Source: Magnimaribacter mokuoloeensis
GTDB taxonomy: Bacteria; Pseudomonadota; Gammaproteobacteria; Magnimaribacterales; Magnimaribacteraceae
DNA length: 64,000 nt
Direction: 5' to 3'
NCBI GenBank assembly: GCA_041860225.1
Contig: CP151794.1
Location: forward strand, 186,001-250,000
This document shows positions 16,777-24,413 of this stretch, in pieces. The position numbers and the translations under genes are program-made. Position 1 is the stretch's first letter. The number at the start of each line of letters is the position of its first letter. The notes under the pieces were generated by a model. That model saw only the letters and a list, made by a program, of their open reading frames with translations. It was not told the DNA's origin and ran no database searches.

Positions 16777-18791
16777 GAATAGACCTTTGCTTCCTGGTAT
16801 AAGAAATTTTGCATATCCCATGCACCTGTAGGACATCTTTCGGCACATAATCCACAGTGAAGACATACATCTTCATCTTTAACCATAACCCTTGATGTCT
16901 GCTCTAATTGTTCAGAGACTAGAATCTGTTGATTTAAGTTTATGGCAGGAATTCTTAATTTATTTCTTAGATTCTCTTCTGAATCATTATGTACAAAGCT
17001 TATGCAGTCAGTAGGGCATATGTCGACACAGGCATCACACTCGATACATAGATCTTCGGAGAAAACAGTCTGTACGTCACAGTTAAGACAGCGTTGAGCT
17101 TCCTCTAAAGCAGTAACTTCATCAAACCCAAGCTCAACCTCCATTTTGAGATTTTTCAAAGCATCTGCCTGATCAGCATGAGGTACTAGATATCTTTTAG
17201 CTTGAGATATGTCATTATCATAAGACCATTCATGAACACCCATTTTTTGACTAATGAGTGTAGTTGTAGGTTCTGGTCTTTGATATAGGTCTAAATCTTT
17301 ACAGAATTTGTCTATTGAGATGGCTGCTTGATGTCCATGTGCTGCCGCCCAAATTATATTTTCAGGACCCCAAGCTGCATCTCCACCAAAAAATACTTTT
17401 TCATTAGAGGATTGAAAAGTTACTTTATCGACTATAGGCATATCCCACTCACCAAACTCAATACCTATGTCCCTTTCTATCCATTCAAAAGCATTGTCCT
17501 GACCAATTGCAACTAGCACATCATCGCATTCAAAAATTACTGGATCTTCACCTGTAGGAACTAATTTTCTTCTGCCATTATCATCAAAGATTGCTTCTAC
17601 TTTTTCAAATTCCATTCCCACAAGTTTTCCATCTTTAACGATGAATCGTTTAGGAACATGATTGTCGTAGATAGGTATTCCTTCACCCATTGCATCTTCG
17701 ATTTCCCACTCCGAAGCTTTCATTTGATCAAATGGACTTCTCACAGTTACTTTAACCTCCTCGGCACCTAATCTAATAGCAGTTCTGCAACAATCCATTG
17801 CAGTATTACCTCCACCGAGGACAATAACTTTTTTACCTACTGACTTTGTATGTTCAAAGGCTATGCTAGTTAACCAATCTATTCCGATATGAATGTTATG
17901 GTCAGCTTCTTCTCTTCCTTCAATTCTTATATCTCTGCCTTTCGGAGCACCAGTTCCAACGAAAATTGCATCAAAATCTTTTTCAAGAAGGTCTTTCATG
18001 CTGGTTATCTCAGAATTGAATTCAGTCTTTATCCCTAGATCTAATACTTGATTGACCTCTTCATCCAATACTTGTTCAGGCAACCTAAAAGAGGGTATAT
18101 TAGTTCTCATTAAACCGCCTGCCTGAGGGTCCTTTTCAAAAAGAGTGCACTCATACCCCATAAGGGCTAAATCTCTCGCAACCGTAAGTGAAGCAGGGCC
18201 TCCGCCAATCAATCCAATTTTTCTTCCATTGCTTGCTTCGGGAACTGGAATTAGCGGTGCAATGTCATCTTTATAGTCATACGTAACTCTTTTAAGTCTA
18301 CATATTGCTACAGCTTTTTCATGTGTTCTGGTTCTCCTACAGGCTGGTTCACAAGGTCTATCGCAAGTGCGACCTAAGATTCCGGGGAATACATTAGATT
18401 CCCAGTTAAGCATATATGCTTCGTTGTAGTTTCCTTGAGATATTTGTCTAATATATTCTGGTACAGGTGTATGAGCAGGGCAGGCATGCTGACAGTCAAC
18501 TACTTTATGATAATACTGTGGATTAGTCGTATCTGTTGCAGGTACATAATTCACGACAGTTTTTTCAACCTCAGGTGTACCTTCTATACTTACTCCTTTC
18601 GCTTGATTTATTTTAGCTTTAAGTTGCTCGACGACCTGCCATCTTAGTTCTTGAGCTTTATCAAGTTCATGTGTTTTGAGAGACTGCCTTAAATCGTAGC
18701 CAAGTTCATCGCGAAGAGTTTTAGGTACAGCAACTTTAACCCACCAAGTGTTGTACCTTTTAAAAAGGTACCTAGTGTCCATGTTACTCAT
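16773..18791 (-). CDS. GltD-like FAD/Fe-S NAD(P) oxidoreductase with integrase-arm-like N-terminus
   Basis: A 672-residue multidomain protein. Residues about 5-66 (YLFKRYNTWWVKVAVPKTLR, then DLRQSLKTHELDKAQELRW) resemble the N-terminal arm domain of phage-type tyrosine recombinases (DUF6538-like). From about residue 90 it is a glutamate-synthase-small-subunit-like oxidoreductase: a cysteine-rich region (CQHACPAHTPV, GRTCDRPCEPACRR), FAD-binding GLIGGGPASLTVARDLA, NAD(P)-binding VLGGGNTAMDCCRTA and a second FAD motif GGDAAWGPENI. Two 4Fe-4S motifs close the chain (CIECDACVDICP and CLHCGLCAERCP). It is first in the operon with korAB and presumably links them to NAD(P)H. The same reading frame runs through the fusion without a break. 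Confidence 0.85.
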   Translation of the reverse strand: MSNMDTRYLFKRYNTWWVKVAVPKTLRDELGYDLRQSLKTHELDKAQELRWQVVEQLKAKINQAKGVSIEGTPEVEKTVVNYVPATDTTNPQYYHKVVDCQHACPAHTPVPEYIRQISQGNYNEAYMLNWESNVFPGILGRTCDRPCEPACRRTRTHEKAVAICRLKRVTYDYKDDIAPLIPVPEASNGRKIGLIGGGPASLTVARDLALMGYECTLFEKDPQAGGLMRTNIPSFRLPEQVLDEEVNQVLDLGIKTEFNSEITSMKDLLEKDFDAIFVGTGAPKGRDIRIEGREEADHNIHIGIDWLTSIAFEHTKSVGKKVIVLGGGNTAMDCCRTAIRLGAEEVKVTVRSPFDQMKASEWEIEDAMGEGIPIYDNHVPKRFIVKDGKLVGMEFEKVEAIFDDNGRRKLVPTGEDPVIFECDDVLVAIGQDNAFEWIERDIGIEFGEWDMPIVDKVTFQSSNEKVFFGGDAAWGPENIIWAAAHGHQAAISIDKFCKDLDLYQRPEPTTTLISQKMGVHEWSYDNDISQAKRYLVPHADQADALKNLKMEVELGFDEVTALEEAQRCLNCDVQTVFSEDLCIECDACVDICPTDCISFVHNDSEENLRNKLRIPAINLNQQILVSEQLEQTSRVMVKDEDVCLHCGLCAERCPTGAWDMQNFLYQEAKVYS

Positions 18792-18901
18792 AGATTATTT
18801 TTATTCCTTAAAATAGTTTTAAATATGGTACATATTATTTCTATTAATACCAGTATTTTTTAATCATTTATACTAAAACTATTCTTTTTTGAATTTATAA
18901 G

Positions 18902-18913
18902 GGTACATGTACC
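18902..18913. promoter_or_regulatory. 12-base perfect palindrome in the kor/iscR divergent promoter region
   Basis: GGTACATGTACC is self-complementary and lies between the divergent kor operon and iscR. The half GGTACAT occurs again at 18827-18833, close to the kor start. A dimeric repressor or activator could bind here, but no regulator can be named from the sequence. Confidence 0.35.
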
Positions 18914-18938
18914 TTAAAATTGTGAATATTAAGAATAT

Positions 18939-18970
18939 ATTCTTGACTAAATCTATCAGGAATATACAAT
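18939..18970 (+). promoter_or_regulatory. iscR promoter overlapping a probable type 1 IscR operator
   Basis: Bases 18939-18963 match the 25-base type 1 IscR site consensus (ATASYYGACTRWWWYAGTCRRSTAT) at 21 positions by my hand alignment. The -35 element TTGACT (18943-18948) lies inside it, and TACAAT (18965-18970) follows after 16 bases as -10. Occupied by [2Fe-2S]-IscR this would repress the isc operon, as in E. coli. The predicted transcription start falls at about 18976-18979. Confidence 0.65.
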
Positions 18971-18977
18971 CGGCGCC

Positions 18978-19430
18978 GTGAATCTAACTACTAAAGGAAA
19001 ATATGCAGTTACTGCTGTACTAGACTTGGCTATTCAAGAACAGGCAGATGTTAGTTACTCCAAAATTTCTGAAGTTGCTCAGAGGCAATCAATACCTGCT
19101 CCTTACTTGGAGCAGATTTTCAGTAGCCTCAGAAAAGCTGAAATTCTGAGTGCCACGAGGGGCCCAAAAGGAGGCTTTAAGCTCTCTAGGCCCAAAGATA
19201 AGATAATGATTGGGGAAATCATTAATGCCGTAGAAAGGAATATGGACGCAACTCAGTGCTCTGGAGAGGGTATATGTAACGGTGGTTCAAAATGCATAGC
19301 TCATAATTTTTGGATGGATTTTAACGATAATGTAAACGAATTTTTAATGACAAAATCACTCGATGATGTCATTTCTCAAAGGAGAGGTAGTGTTCAACTC
19401 AAGAACGAAGTTCTTATAGCAACAGGATAA
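18978..19430 (+). CDS. iscR: Fe-S cluster regulator IscR
   Basis: A 150-residue Rrf2-family regulator. The N-terminus MNLTTKGKYAVTAVLDLAIQ fixes the start at GTG 18978, since IscR proteins begin this way. The winged helix covers about residues 1-80. Three cysteines in TQCSGEGICNGGSKCIAH, plus the following His, are the [2Fe-2S] ligands. It represses its own operon when cluster supply is adequate. No Shine-Dalgarno sequence precedes the GTG, and the predicted transcript begins at or next to it, so the mRNA may be leaderless. iscS follows after three bases. Confidence 0.96.
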   Translation: MNLTTKGKYAVTAVLDLAIQEQADVSYSKISEVAQRQSIPAPYLEQIFSSLRKAEILSATRGPKGGFKLSRPKDKIMIGEIINAVERNMDATQCSGEGICNGGSKCIAHNFWMDFNDNVNEFLMTKSLDDVISQRRGSVQLKNEVLIATG

Positions 19431-19433
19431 TAT

Positions 19434-20648
19434 ATGAAATTACCTATTTACCTAGATTATGCCTCTACAACTCCTGCCGATCCAAGAGTGGTAAAAAAAA
19501 TGCAAGATTGTTTATCTCTTGATGGAAACTTTGGTAATCCCGCATCTCGATCTCATGCTTTTGGATGGAAAGCAGAAGAGGCTACTGAAGAAGCTAGGCA
19601 ACATGTAGCTGATTTAGTCAATTGTGATGCCAGAGAAATTGTTTGGACTTCAGGTGCAACTGAGTCTGATAATTTAGCAATTAAAGGTGCTGCTAGATTC
19701 TATAAAACTAAAGGAGATCATATAATCACCTCCAAAATAGAGCATAAAGCCGTCTTGGATAGCTGCAGACAACTTGAGAGAGAGGGATTTCAAGTAACTT
19801 ATCTAGATCCTGATTCAAACGGAATAATCTCTCCAGATCTAGTTAAAGAGCACTTAACTGATAAAACTATCTTGGTATCTCTCATGCATATTAATAACGA
19901 GATCGGAGTAGTGAATGATATTGAATCTATTGGAAAGATTACTAGGGAAGCCGGCGTAATATTTCATGTGGATGCCGCTCAAAGTACGGGCAAGCTTCCT
20001 ATAGACTTATCAACTTTGGAGGTTGATTTAATGTCTTTCTCTGCTCACAAGACTTATGGACCTAAAGGAATAGGTGCGATGTACGCGAGAAGAAAGCCTA
20101 GGGTTAGATTGGAAGCTCAAATACATGGAGGAGGTCATGAAAGAGGCATGAGATCTGGTACTTTAGCTACCCACCAAATAGTAGGAATGGGAGAAGCTTT
20201 TAGAATTGCAAAGTTGGATATGGAAGAGGACAACAAAAGAATTGAAAGCTTGAGGAACAAATTTTGGGACGCAATAAAAGACATGGAAGAAGTCTATCTT
20301 AATGGAGATGAGCTTTCCCGAGCGCCAGGTTTCTTAAATGTAAGCTTCAATTATGTTGAAGGTGAGTCTCTGATAATGGCACTCAAAGATATAGCTGTTT
20401 CCTCCGGTTCTGCGTGTACATCTGCAAGCCTTGAACCTTCATATGTTCTTAGGGCATTAGGTTTGAAAGATGAACTTGCACATAGCTCAATAAGATTTGC
20501 AATCGGTAGGTTCACGACTGAAGAGGAAGTAGAATATACAATAAACCTTGTTAGAGATTCTGTTGAAAAACTCCGAACACTTTCACCTTTGTGGGATATG
20601 TATAAAGATGGAGTAGATATGGATTCAATAGAGTGGGCAGAAAGTTAA
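19434..20648 (+). CDS. iscS: Cysteine desulfurase IscS
   Basis: A 404-residue PLP enzyme of the expected length, with LDYASTTPADPRV at the N-terminus, HVDAAQSTGK, the PLP lysine in SFSAHKTYGPKGIGA and the mobile catalytic cysteine loop SSGSACTSASLEPSYVL. It takes sulfur from cysteine for Fe-S assembly and tRNA thiolation. It is the second gene of the isc operon; the separate tusA gene at 39.6 kb is a known sulfur acceptor of IscS in E. coli. Confidence 0.98.
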   Translation: MKLPIYLDYASTTPADPRVVKKMQDCLSLDGNFGNPASRSHAFGWKAEEATEEARQHVADLVNCDAREIVWTSGATESDNLAIKGAARFYKTKGDHIITSKIEHKAVLDSCRQLEREGFQVTYLDPDSNGIISPDLVKEHLTDKTILVSLMHINNEIGVVNDIESIGKITREAGVIFHVDAAQSTGKLPIDLSTLEVDLMSFSAHKTYGPKGIGAMYARRKPRVRLEAQIHGGGHERGMRSGTLATHQIVGMGEAFRIAKLDMEEDNKRIESLRNKFWDAIKDMEEVYLNGDELSRAPGFLNVSFNYVEGESLIMALKDIAVSSGSACTSASLEPSYVLRALGLKDELAHSSIRFAIGRFTTEEEVEYTINLVRDSVEKLRTLSPLWDMYKDGVDMDSIEWAES

Positions 20649-20673
20649 AACAAAACATAATTAGAGGATAACT

Positions 20674-21078
20674 ATGGCATACAGCAAAAAAGTGGTTGAG
20701 AAGTTTGAAAGTACCCTCAACGAACCAGAAAAGAATAGCGTTGGGAGGTGGAATCCTTCTGATTCAGATATCGGTACTGGCATGGTAGGAGCTCCTGCGT
20801 GCGGCGATGTTATGAGACTGCAAATTAAATGCGAACCGAAGAACAATAGTCATATTATTAGTGACGTAAAATTTAAGACTTATGGTTGCGGTTCTGCTAT
20901 TGCATCATCGAGCGAATTAGTCGATATGTTGATCGGAAAAACTCTTGAAGAGGCAAAAGAGATCAAAAATAAGGATATTGCTGATGCCCTTGATTTACCT
21001 CCTATTAAAATCCATTGTTCAGTCTTGGCTGAAGACAGTATCCATAAGGCTATTGAGGATTACGAATCTAAGATTTAA
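20674..21078 (+). CDS. iscU: Fe-S cluster scaffold IscU
   Basis: A 134-residue scaffold protein. The three cluster cysteines lie in GAPACGDVMRL, KTYGCGSAIASSS and KIHCSVLAED (with the adjacent His), and the Asp after the first cysteine is present. The LPPIKIHCS region normally contains the LPPVK motif recognised by the chaperone HscA; it is retained as LPPIK even though hscBA is absent from this operon. It lies between iscS and iscA. Confidence 0.97.
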   Translation: MAYSKKVVEKFESTLNEPEKNSVGRWNPSDSDIGTGMVGAPACGDVMRLQIKCEPKNNSHIISDVKFKTYGCGSAIASSSELVDMLIGKTLEEAKEIKNKDIADALDLPPIKIHCSVLAEDSIHKAIEDYESKI

Positions 21079-21080
21079 AC

Positions 21081-21443
21081 ATGTCATCTAATTCTGTAAA
21101 TTCTTATACTCCTAGCGAATTCAGTCTATCTGAGACAGCTGTAAATCATTTTTCCGACAACTTAGCCGGTAAAGATTTCGAAGGGATAAGGTTATCAGTG
21201 TCTGAGTCCTCGGGTTGCTCTGGTTACACCTATCAAATTGATTACGTAGAAGATAAAGATTCAAAGGATTTAGTTTTTACATTTGATAGCGTTTCTGTCT
21301 TTATTGATGAAGAATCTTTCAAATTCTTAAAAGGGACTAAAGTAGATTTCTTGGTGGAGGGTGTTAACGAAGGCATCAAATTCATGAATCCTAATGTCAA
21401 AGCCATATGTGGGTGCGGTGAAAGCTTCGAAGTTGATATCTAA
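21081..21443 (+). CDS. iscA: Iron-sulfur assembly protein IscA
   Basis: A 120-residue A-type carrier. The fold signature is SESSGCSGYTYQIDYVED, and the C-terminal CGCGESF supplies the other two of three conserved cysteines. A 10-15 residue N-terminal extension precedes the usual FSLSETAVNHF start. A-type carriers pass clusters or iron to [4Fe-4S] proteins. It begins two bases after iscU and is followed directly by fdx, where hscB and hscA would normally intervene. Confidence 0.93.
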   Translation: MSSNSVNSYTPSEFSLSETAVNHFSDNLAGKDFEGIRLSVSESSGCSGYTYQIDYVEDKDSKDLVFTFDSVSVFIDEESFKFLKGTKVDFLVEGVNEGIKFMNPNVKAICGCGESFEVDI

Positions 21444-21451
21444 AGTCTCCT

Positions 21452-21790
21452 ATGCCAAAAATAAAAGTCTTTCCTCATGAGGAACTGTGTCCTGAAGGAG
21501 CAGAAATTCAAGCTGAATCAGGCCAGACTTTAGCTGAAGCTTTATTAGATAATCAAATCAAAATTGAGCACGCTTGCGAATTGTCATGCGCTTGCACTAC
21601 CTGTCACGTGATAGTTAGAAGCGGTTTTGATGGATTATCTGAAGCTTCTGATGAAGAAGAAGACATGTTGGATAAAGCTTGGGGCCTCGAAGCAGAATCA
21701 AGATTGAGTTGTCAGGTCGAGATTAAGGAACTTGATTTGGAAGTCGAGCTTCCTAAATACACCATAAACATGGTTTCGGAGAATCATTGA
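21452..21790 (+). CDS. fdx: [2Fe-2S] ferredoxin of the Isc system
   Basis: A 112-residue adrenodoxin-type ferredoxin. Ligand cysteines lie in EHACELSCACTTCHV and in RLSCQV near the C-terminus. It supplies electrons for cluster assembly on IscU. Start ATG 21452 follows iscA by eight bases, and the TGA stop overlaps the iscX start by one base. Confidence 0.95.
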   Translation: MPKIKVFPHEELCPEGAEIQAESGQTLAEALLDNQIKIEHACELSCACTTCHVIVRSGFDGLSEASDEEEDMLDKAWGLEAESRLSCQVEIKELDLEVELPKYTINMVSENH

Positions 21791-21984
21791 TGTTGTGGAC
21801 TGACGTCAATGAGATTGCTATCGAGCTAGCCGAGCAGCATCCTGATATTAATCCCACCTACATACTCTTTACTGACTTAAGAAGATTGGTAATGAACTTA
21901 CCTGGCTTTGAAGATGAACCTGAAAGATCCAATGAAAAGATTTTGGAGGCAATACAAATGCTTTGGATAGAAGAGCTACAATAG
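21790..21984 (+). CDS. iscX: Isc accessory protein IscX
   Basis: A 64-residue acidic protein. The ATG at 21790 overlaps the fdx stop (TGATG) and gives MLWTDVNEIAIELAEQHPDI, the standard IscX beginning; it ends with QMLWIEELQ. IscX modulates IscS and IscU and may act as an iron-dependent regulator of assembly. It closes the isc operon. Confidence 0.95.
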   Translation: MLWTDVNEIAIELAEQHPDINPTYILFTDLRRLVMNLPGFEDEPERSNEKILEAIQMLWIEELQ

Positions 21985-22003
21985 CTATTATTCTATCTAT
22001 AAG

Positions 22004-22009
22004 TATAAT
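22004..22009 (+). promoter_or_regulatory. Possible -10 element ahead of ndk
   Basis: TATAAT in the 54-base gap between iscX and ndk, followed by a T-run and an AAGGGG ribosome-binding site just before the ndk ATG. No convincing -35 hexamer is visible. It would let ndk be transcribed apart from the isc operon. Confidence 0.35.
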
Positions 22010-22038
22010 GCGATTTTTTTTAATTTAAGGGGAATATC

Positions 22039-22443
22039 ATGGCTTTAGAACAGACTCTTTCGATAATCAAACCTGATGCGGTTGCAAAAGGGCATGTAGA
22101 TGAAATCTGCAGACGACTCGAAGAATCAGGACTTTCAATAGTTGATAAGCAAAGTTTACATCTTGATGAGCAAAAAGCAGAAGGTTTCTATGCTGAACAT
22201 AAAGGTAAGCCATTTTTTGAAGATCTAATTAAGTTTATGACTTCTGGTCCTATTCAGGTACAAATCCTTGAAGGAGAAAACGCAATCCTTAGGTATAGAG
22301 AAGTCATGGGTAGTACCAATCCTCAAGAAGCTGCTCCAGGAACTTTAAGAGCTGATTTTGCTGATTCAATTGATGCTAATGCAGTTCATGGTTCTGATTC
22401 ACCTGATTCCGCTAAGAGAGAAATAAGTTATTTCTTTGGTTAA
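22039..22443 (+). CDS. ndk: Nucleoside diphosphate kinase
   Basis: A 134-residue protein, starting ALEQTLSIIKPDAVAKG and ending with the NAVHGSDSPDSAKREISYFF block, in which the His of VHGSDS is the phosphorylated active-site residue. It transfers the gamma phosphate between nucleoside triphosphates and diphosphates. The isc-ndk-rodZ-ispG neighbourhood matches E. coli except that rlmN and pilF are missing. Confidence 0.97.
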   Translation: MALEQTLSIIKPDAVAKGHVDEICRRLEESGLSIVDKQSLHLDEQKAEGFYAEHKGKPFFEDLIKFMTSGPIQVQILEGENAILRYREVMGSTNPQEAAPGTLRADFADSIDANAVHGSDSPDSAKREISYFFG

Positions 22444-22456
22444 ATGAAATTTAGTT

Positions 22457-23326
22457 GTGACTGATCTTGATGATATCTCTGTAGGAAGGGCCTTATCTGC
22501 AGCTAGAAAGAAGAAAAGACTACGTTACAAAAAGCTTTCTTCAGAACTTAATATAGACGAATCTTATTTAGTTGCTCTTGAAGAAGATAATTTTGAGTTA
22601 ATTCCTGGAGGCGAGGCTTATGTCAAGGGGTTTTTAAGATCATATGCCAAGAAGTTAGACTTAAATCCTGATGAAATTATTCATATTTATTCTTCTGCGA
22701 GGGAAAAAATCTCCGATAAAACTTCAGGAGATTTAAGTCTTCAACTAAAAAAAGTAAATATAAATCAAATGAAGTATTTACCGGCACTTGTCGTAGTCTT
22801 TTTTTTAAGTTTAGCCTTTATTCTGGGTTTTCCAATAAATCAAAAAGAACAGAATCTAGAGTCATTTAAACAAGATGACAATATCCCACTGCCAGAAAAA
22901 TTTAAAGATCAAACTATAGAAATTCCGACTACTCAAATTGAGGATTTAGATAAGATCATATTTAAGGTAGATGATTCTCCAGAAGAATCAGATAGAGAAT
23001 TAAGAGAACTTCCTCCCTCTAGAGTAGATGAACTACCAAAACCTGTAATTTCAAATCAGAACATCACTTCTATAAAAGTTTATGATGATTGTTGGCTAGA
23101 AGTTTTTTCAGAAAAGGAAAGACTGCTATATATACTCGCTAAGGCCGGAGAGGAGTACATCTTTGAAGAAGATAGATTAAAAATCATTGCTGGAAATTTT
23201 AAGAATATCGAAATTTCATTTAATGATAAAATACAAAATCTCGAAGACTATGCTAATAAAATTAATGTGAGTTGTATCGTCTTACCTACTGGGAATTGTA
23301 GTGAATTTAGAACACCAAATAGTTAG
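22457..23326 (+). CDS. rodZ: Cytoskeletal protein RodZ
   Basis: A 289-residue bitopic protein starting at GTG 22457. The N-terminal helix-turn-helix domain (ISVGRALSAARKKKRLRYKK, ESYLVALEEDNFELIPGGEAYVKGFLRSYAK) binds MreB in known RodZ proteins. One membrane helix follows at about 103-123. The periplasmic part has an acidic/proline linker and a C-terminal DUF4115-like beta domain (DDCWLEVFSEKERLLY). It maintains rod shape. Its end overlaps ispG by 26 bases. Confidence 0.92.
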   Translation: MTDLDDISVGRALSAARKKKRLRYKKLSSELNIDESYLVALEEDNFELIPGGEAYVKGFLRSYAKKLDLNPDEIIHIYSSAREKISDKTSGDLSLQLKKVNINQMKYLPALVVVFFLSLAFILGFPINQKEQNLESFKQDDNIPLPEKFKDQTIEIPTTQIEDLDKIIFKVDDSPEESDRELRELPPSRVDELPKPVISNQNITSIKVYDDCWLEVFSEKERLLYILAKAGEEYIFEEDRLKIIAGNFKNIEISFNDKIQNLEDYANKINVSCIVLPTGNCSEFRTPNS

Positions 23327-24413
23327 AAAGAAGACCAGAAAGATACTCATTGGTGATGTCCCTGTAGGGGGAGATGCTCCTATTTCTGTTCAGAGTATGA
23401 CCAATACACTAACTTCTGATTCCGAATCAACCATTAATCAAATAAAACAATTATCAGAAGCAGGTGCAGACATTGTGCGGGTTTCTGTTCCAGATCAGGA
23501 AGCAGCAGATTCTTTCAAGGTTATAAAAGAGAATTCTCCAGTTCCCCTGGTCGCTGATATTCACTTCGACTACACAATGGCTTTAGAGGCAATTAAAGGC
23601 GGTGCAGATTGTATAAGGATCAATCCTGGCAATATAGGAAAGGAACAGAAAATCAGAGAGGTTATTTCGGCTGCCAAAGATACAAACACACCAATCAGGG
23701 TTGGAATCAATGCAGGTTCCTTAGAAAGGAAACTACAACTTAAATATGGAGAGCCTAATTCAGATGCTCTTGTCGAGTCTGCCTTGAACCATATAAACAT
23801 ATTAAAGCGACTAAATTTTGAAGATTTCAAATTAAGCATCAAGGCGTCTGATGTTCAATTGACCGTAGAAAGCTACAGAAAGATTTCTGAGCTTATAGAT
23901 CAACCTTTGCACCTTGGTATTACAGAAGCTGGAGGGTTTCGATCTGGAACTGTTAAGTCTGCTATGGGTCTTGGATCTTTATTGATGGATGGTATTGGAG
24001 ACACGTTAAGAATTTCACTAGCTTCTGATCCTGTTGATGAGGTAAAAGTTGGTTGGGATATACTCAGGAGCCTGAAGATACGTTCTAGGGGGATTAATTT
24101 TATAGCTTGTCCTAGCTGCTCCAGAATGAACTTTGATGTTATAGGAACCATGAACAAGTTAGAATCAAGATTAGAGGACATTAAAGAAAACATAGATGTT
24201 GCCGTAATTGGTTGCTATGTGAATGGACCAGGAGAGTCAAAACATACTGATATAGGTGTAACTGGAGGATCACCAAAAAATCTAATATATATTGATGGAA
24301 GGCCTGATCACAAGGTTGAGAGCGCTGATTTAGCAGACCATCTAGAGAAGATGATCAGACAAAAAGTTAAAGAAAAAACCAAAGACCAAGAAAACTTAAT
24401 AACGAAAAACTAA
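23301..24413 (+). CDS. ispG: (E)-4-hydroxy-3-methylbut-2-enyl-diphosphate synthase
   Basis: A 370-residue MEP-pathway enzyme; GTG 23301 gives MNLEHQIVRKKTRKILIGDVP. Signatures are VQSMTNTLTSD, DIVRVSVPD, LVADIHFDY, CIRINPGNIG, and the C-terminal [4Fe-4S] region with cysteines in FIACPSCSR and VIGCYVNGPGE. It makes HMBPP for isoprenoid synthesis; IspH, the next enzyme, is encoded at 52.5 kb. The start lies 26 bases inside rodZ, and hisS overlaps its stop by one base. Confidence 0.96.
   Translation: MNLEHQIVRKKTRKILIGDVPVGGDAPISVQSMTNTLTSDSESTINQIKQLSEAGADIVRVSVPDQEAADSFKVIKENSPVPLVADIHFDYTMALEAIKGGADCIRINPGNIGKEQKIREVISAAKDTNTPIRVGINAGSLERKLQLKYGEPNSDALVESALNHINILKRLNFEDFKLSIKASDVQLTVESYRKISELIDQPLHLGITEAGGFRSGTVKSAMGLGSLLMDGIGDTLRISLASDPVDEVKVGWDILRSLKIRSRGINFIACPSCSRMNFDVIGTMNKLESRLEDIKENIDVAVIGCYVNGPGESKHTDIGVTGGSPKNLIYIDGRPDHKVESADLADHLEKMIRQKVKEKTKDQENLITKN

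Noticed and set aside
16777..16866. N-terminal extension of korA to 16866
   Set aside because: It lies wholly within the upstream flavoprotein gene; ATG 16776 makes the typical ATGA overlap and begins a sensible gamma domain.
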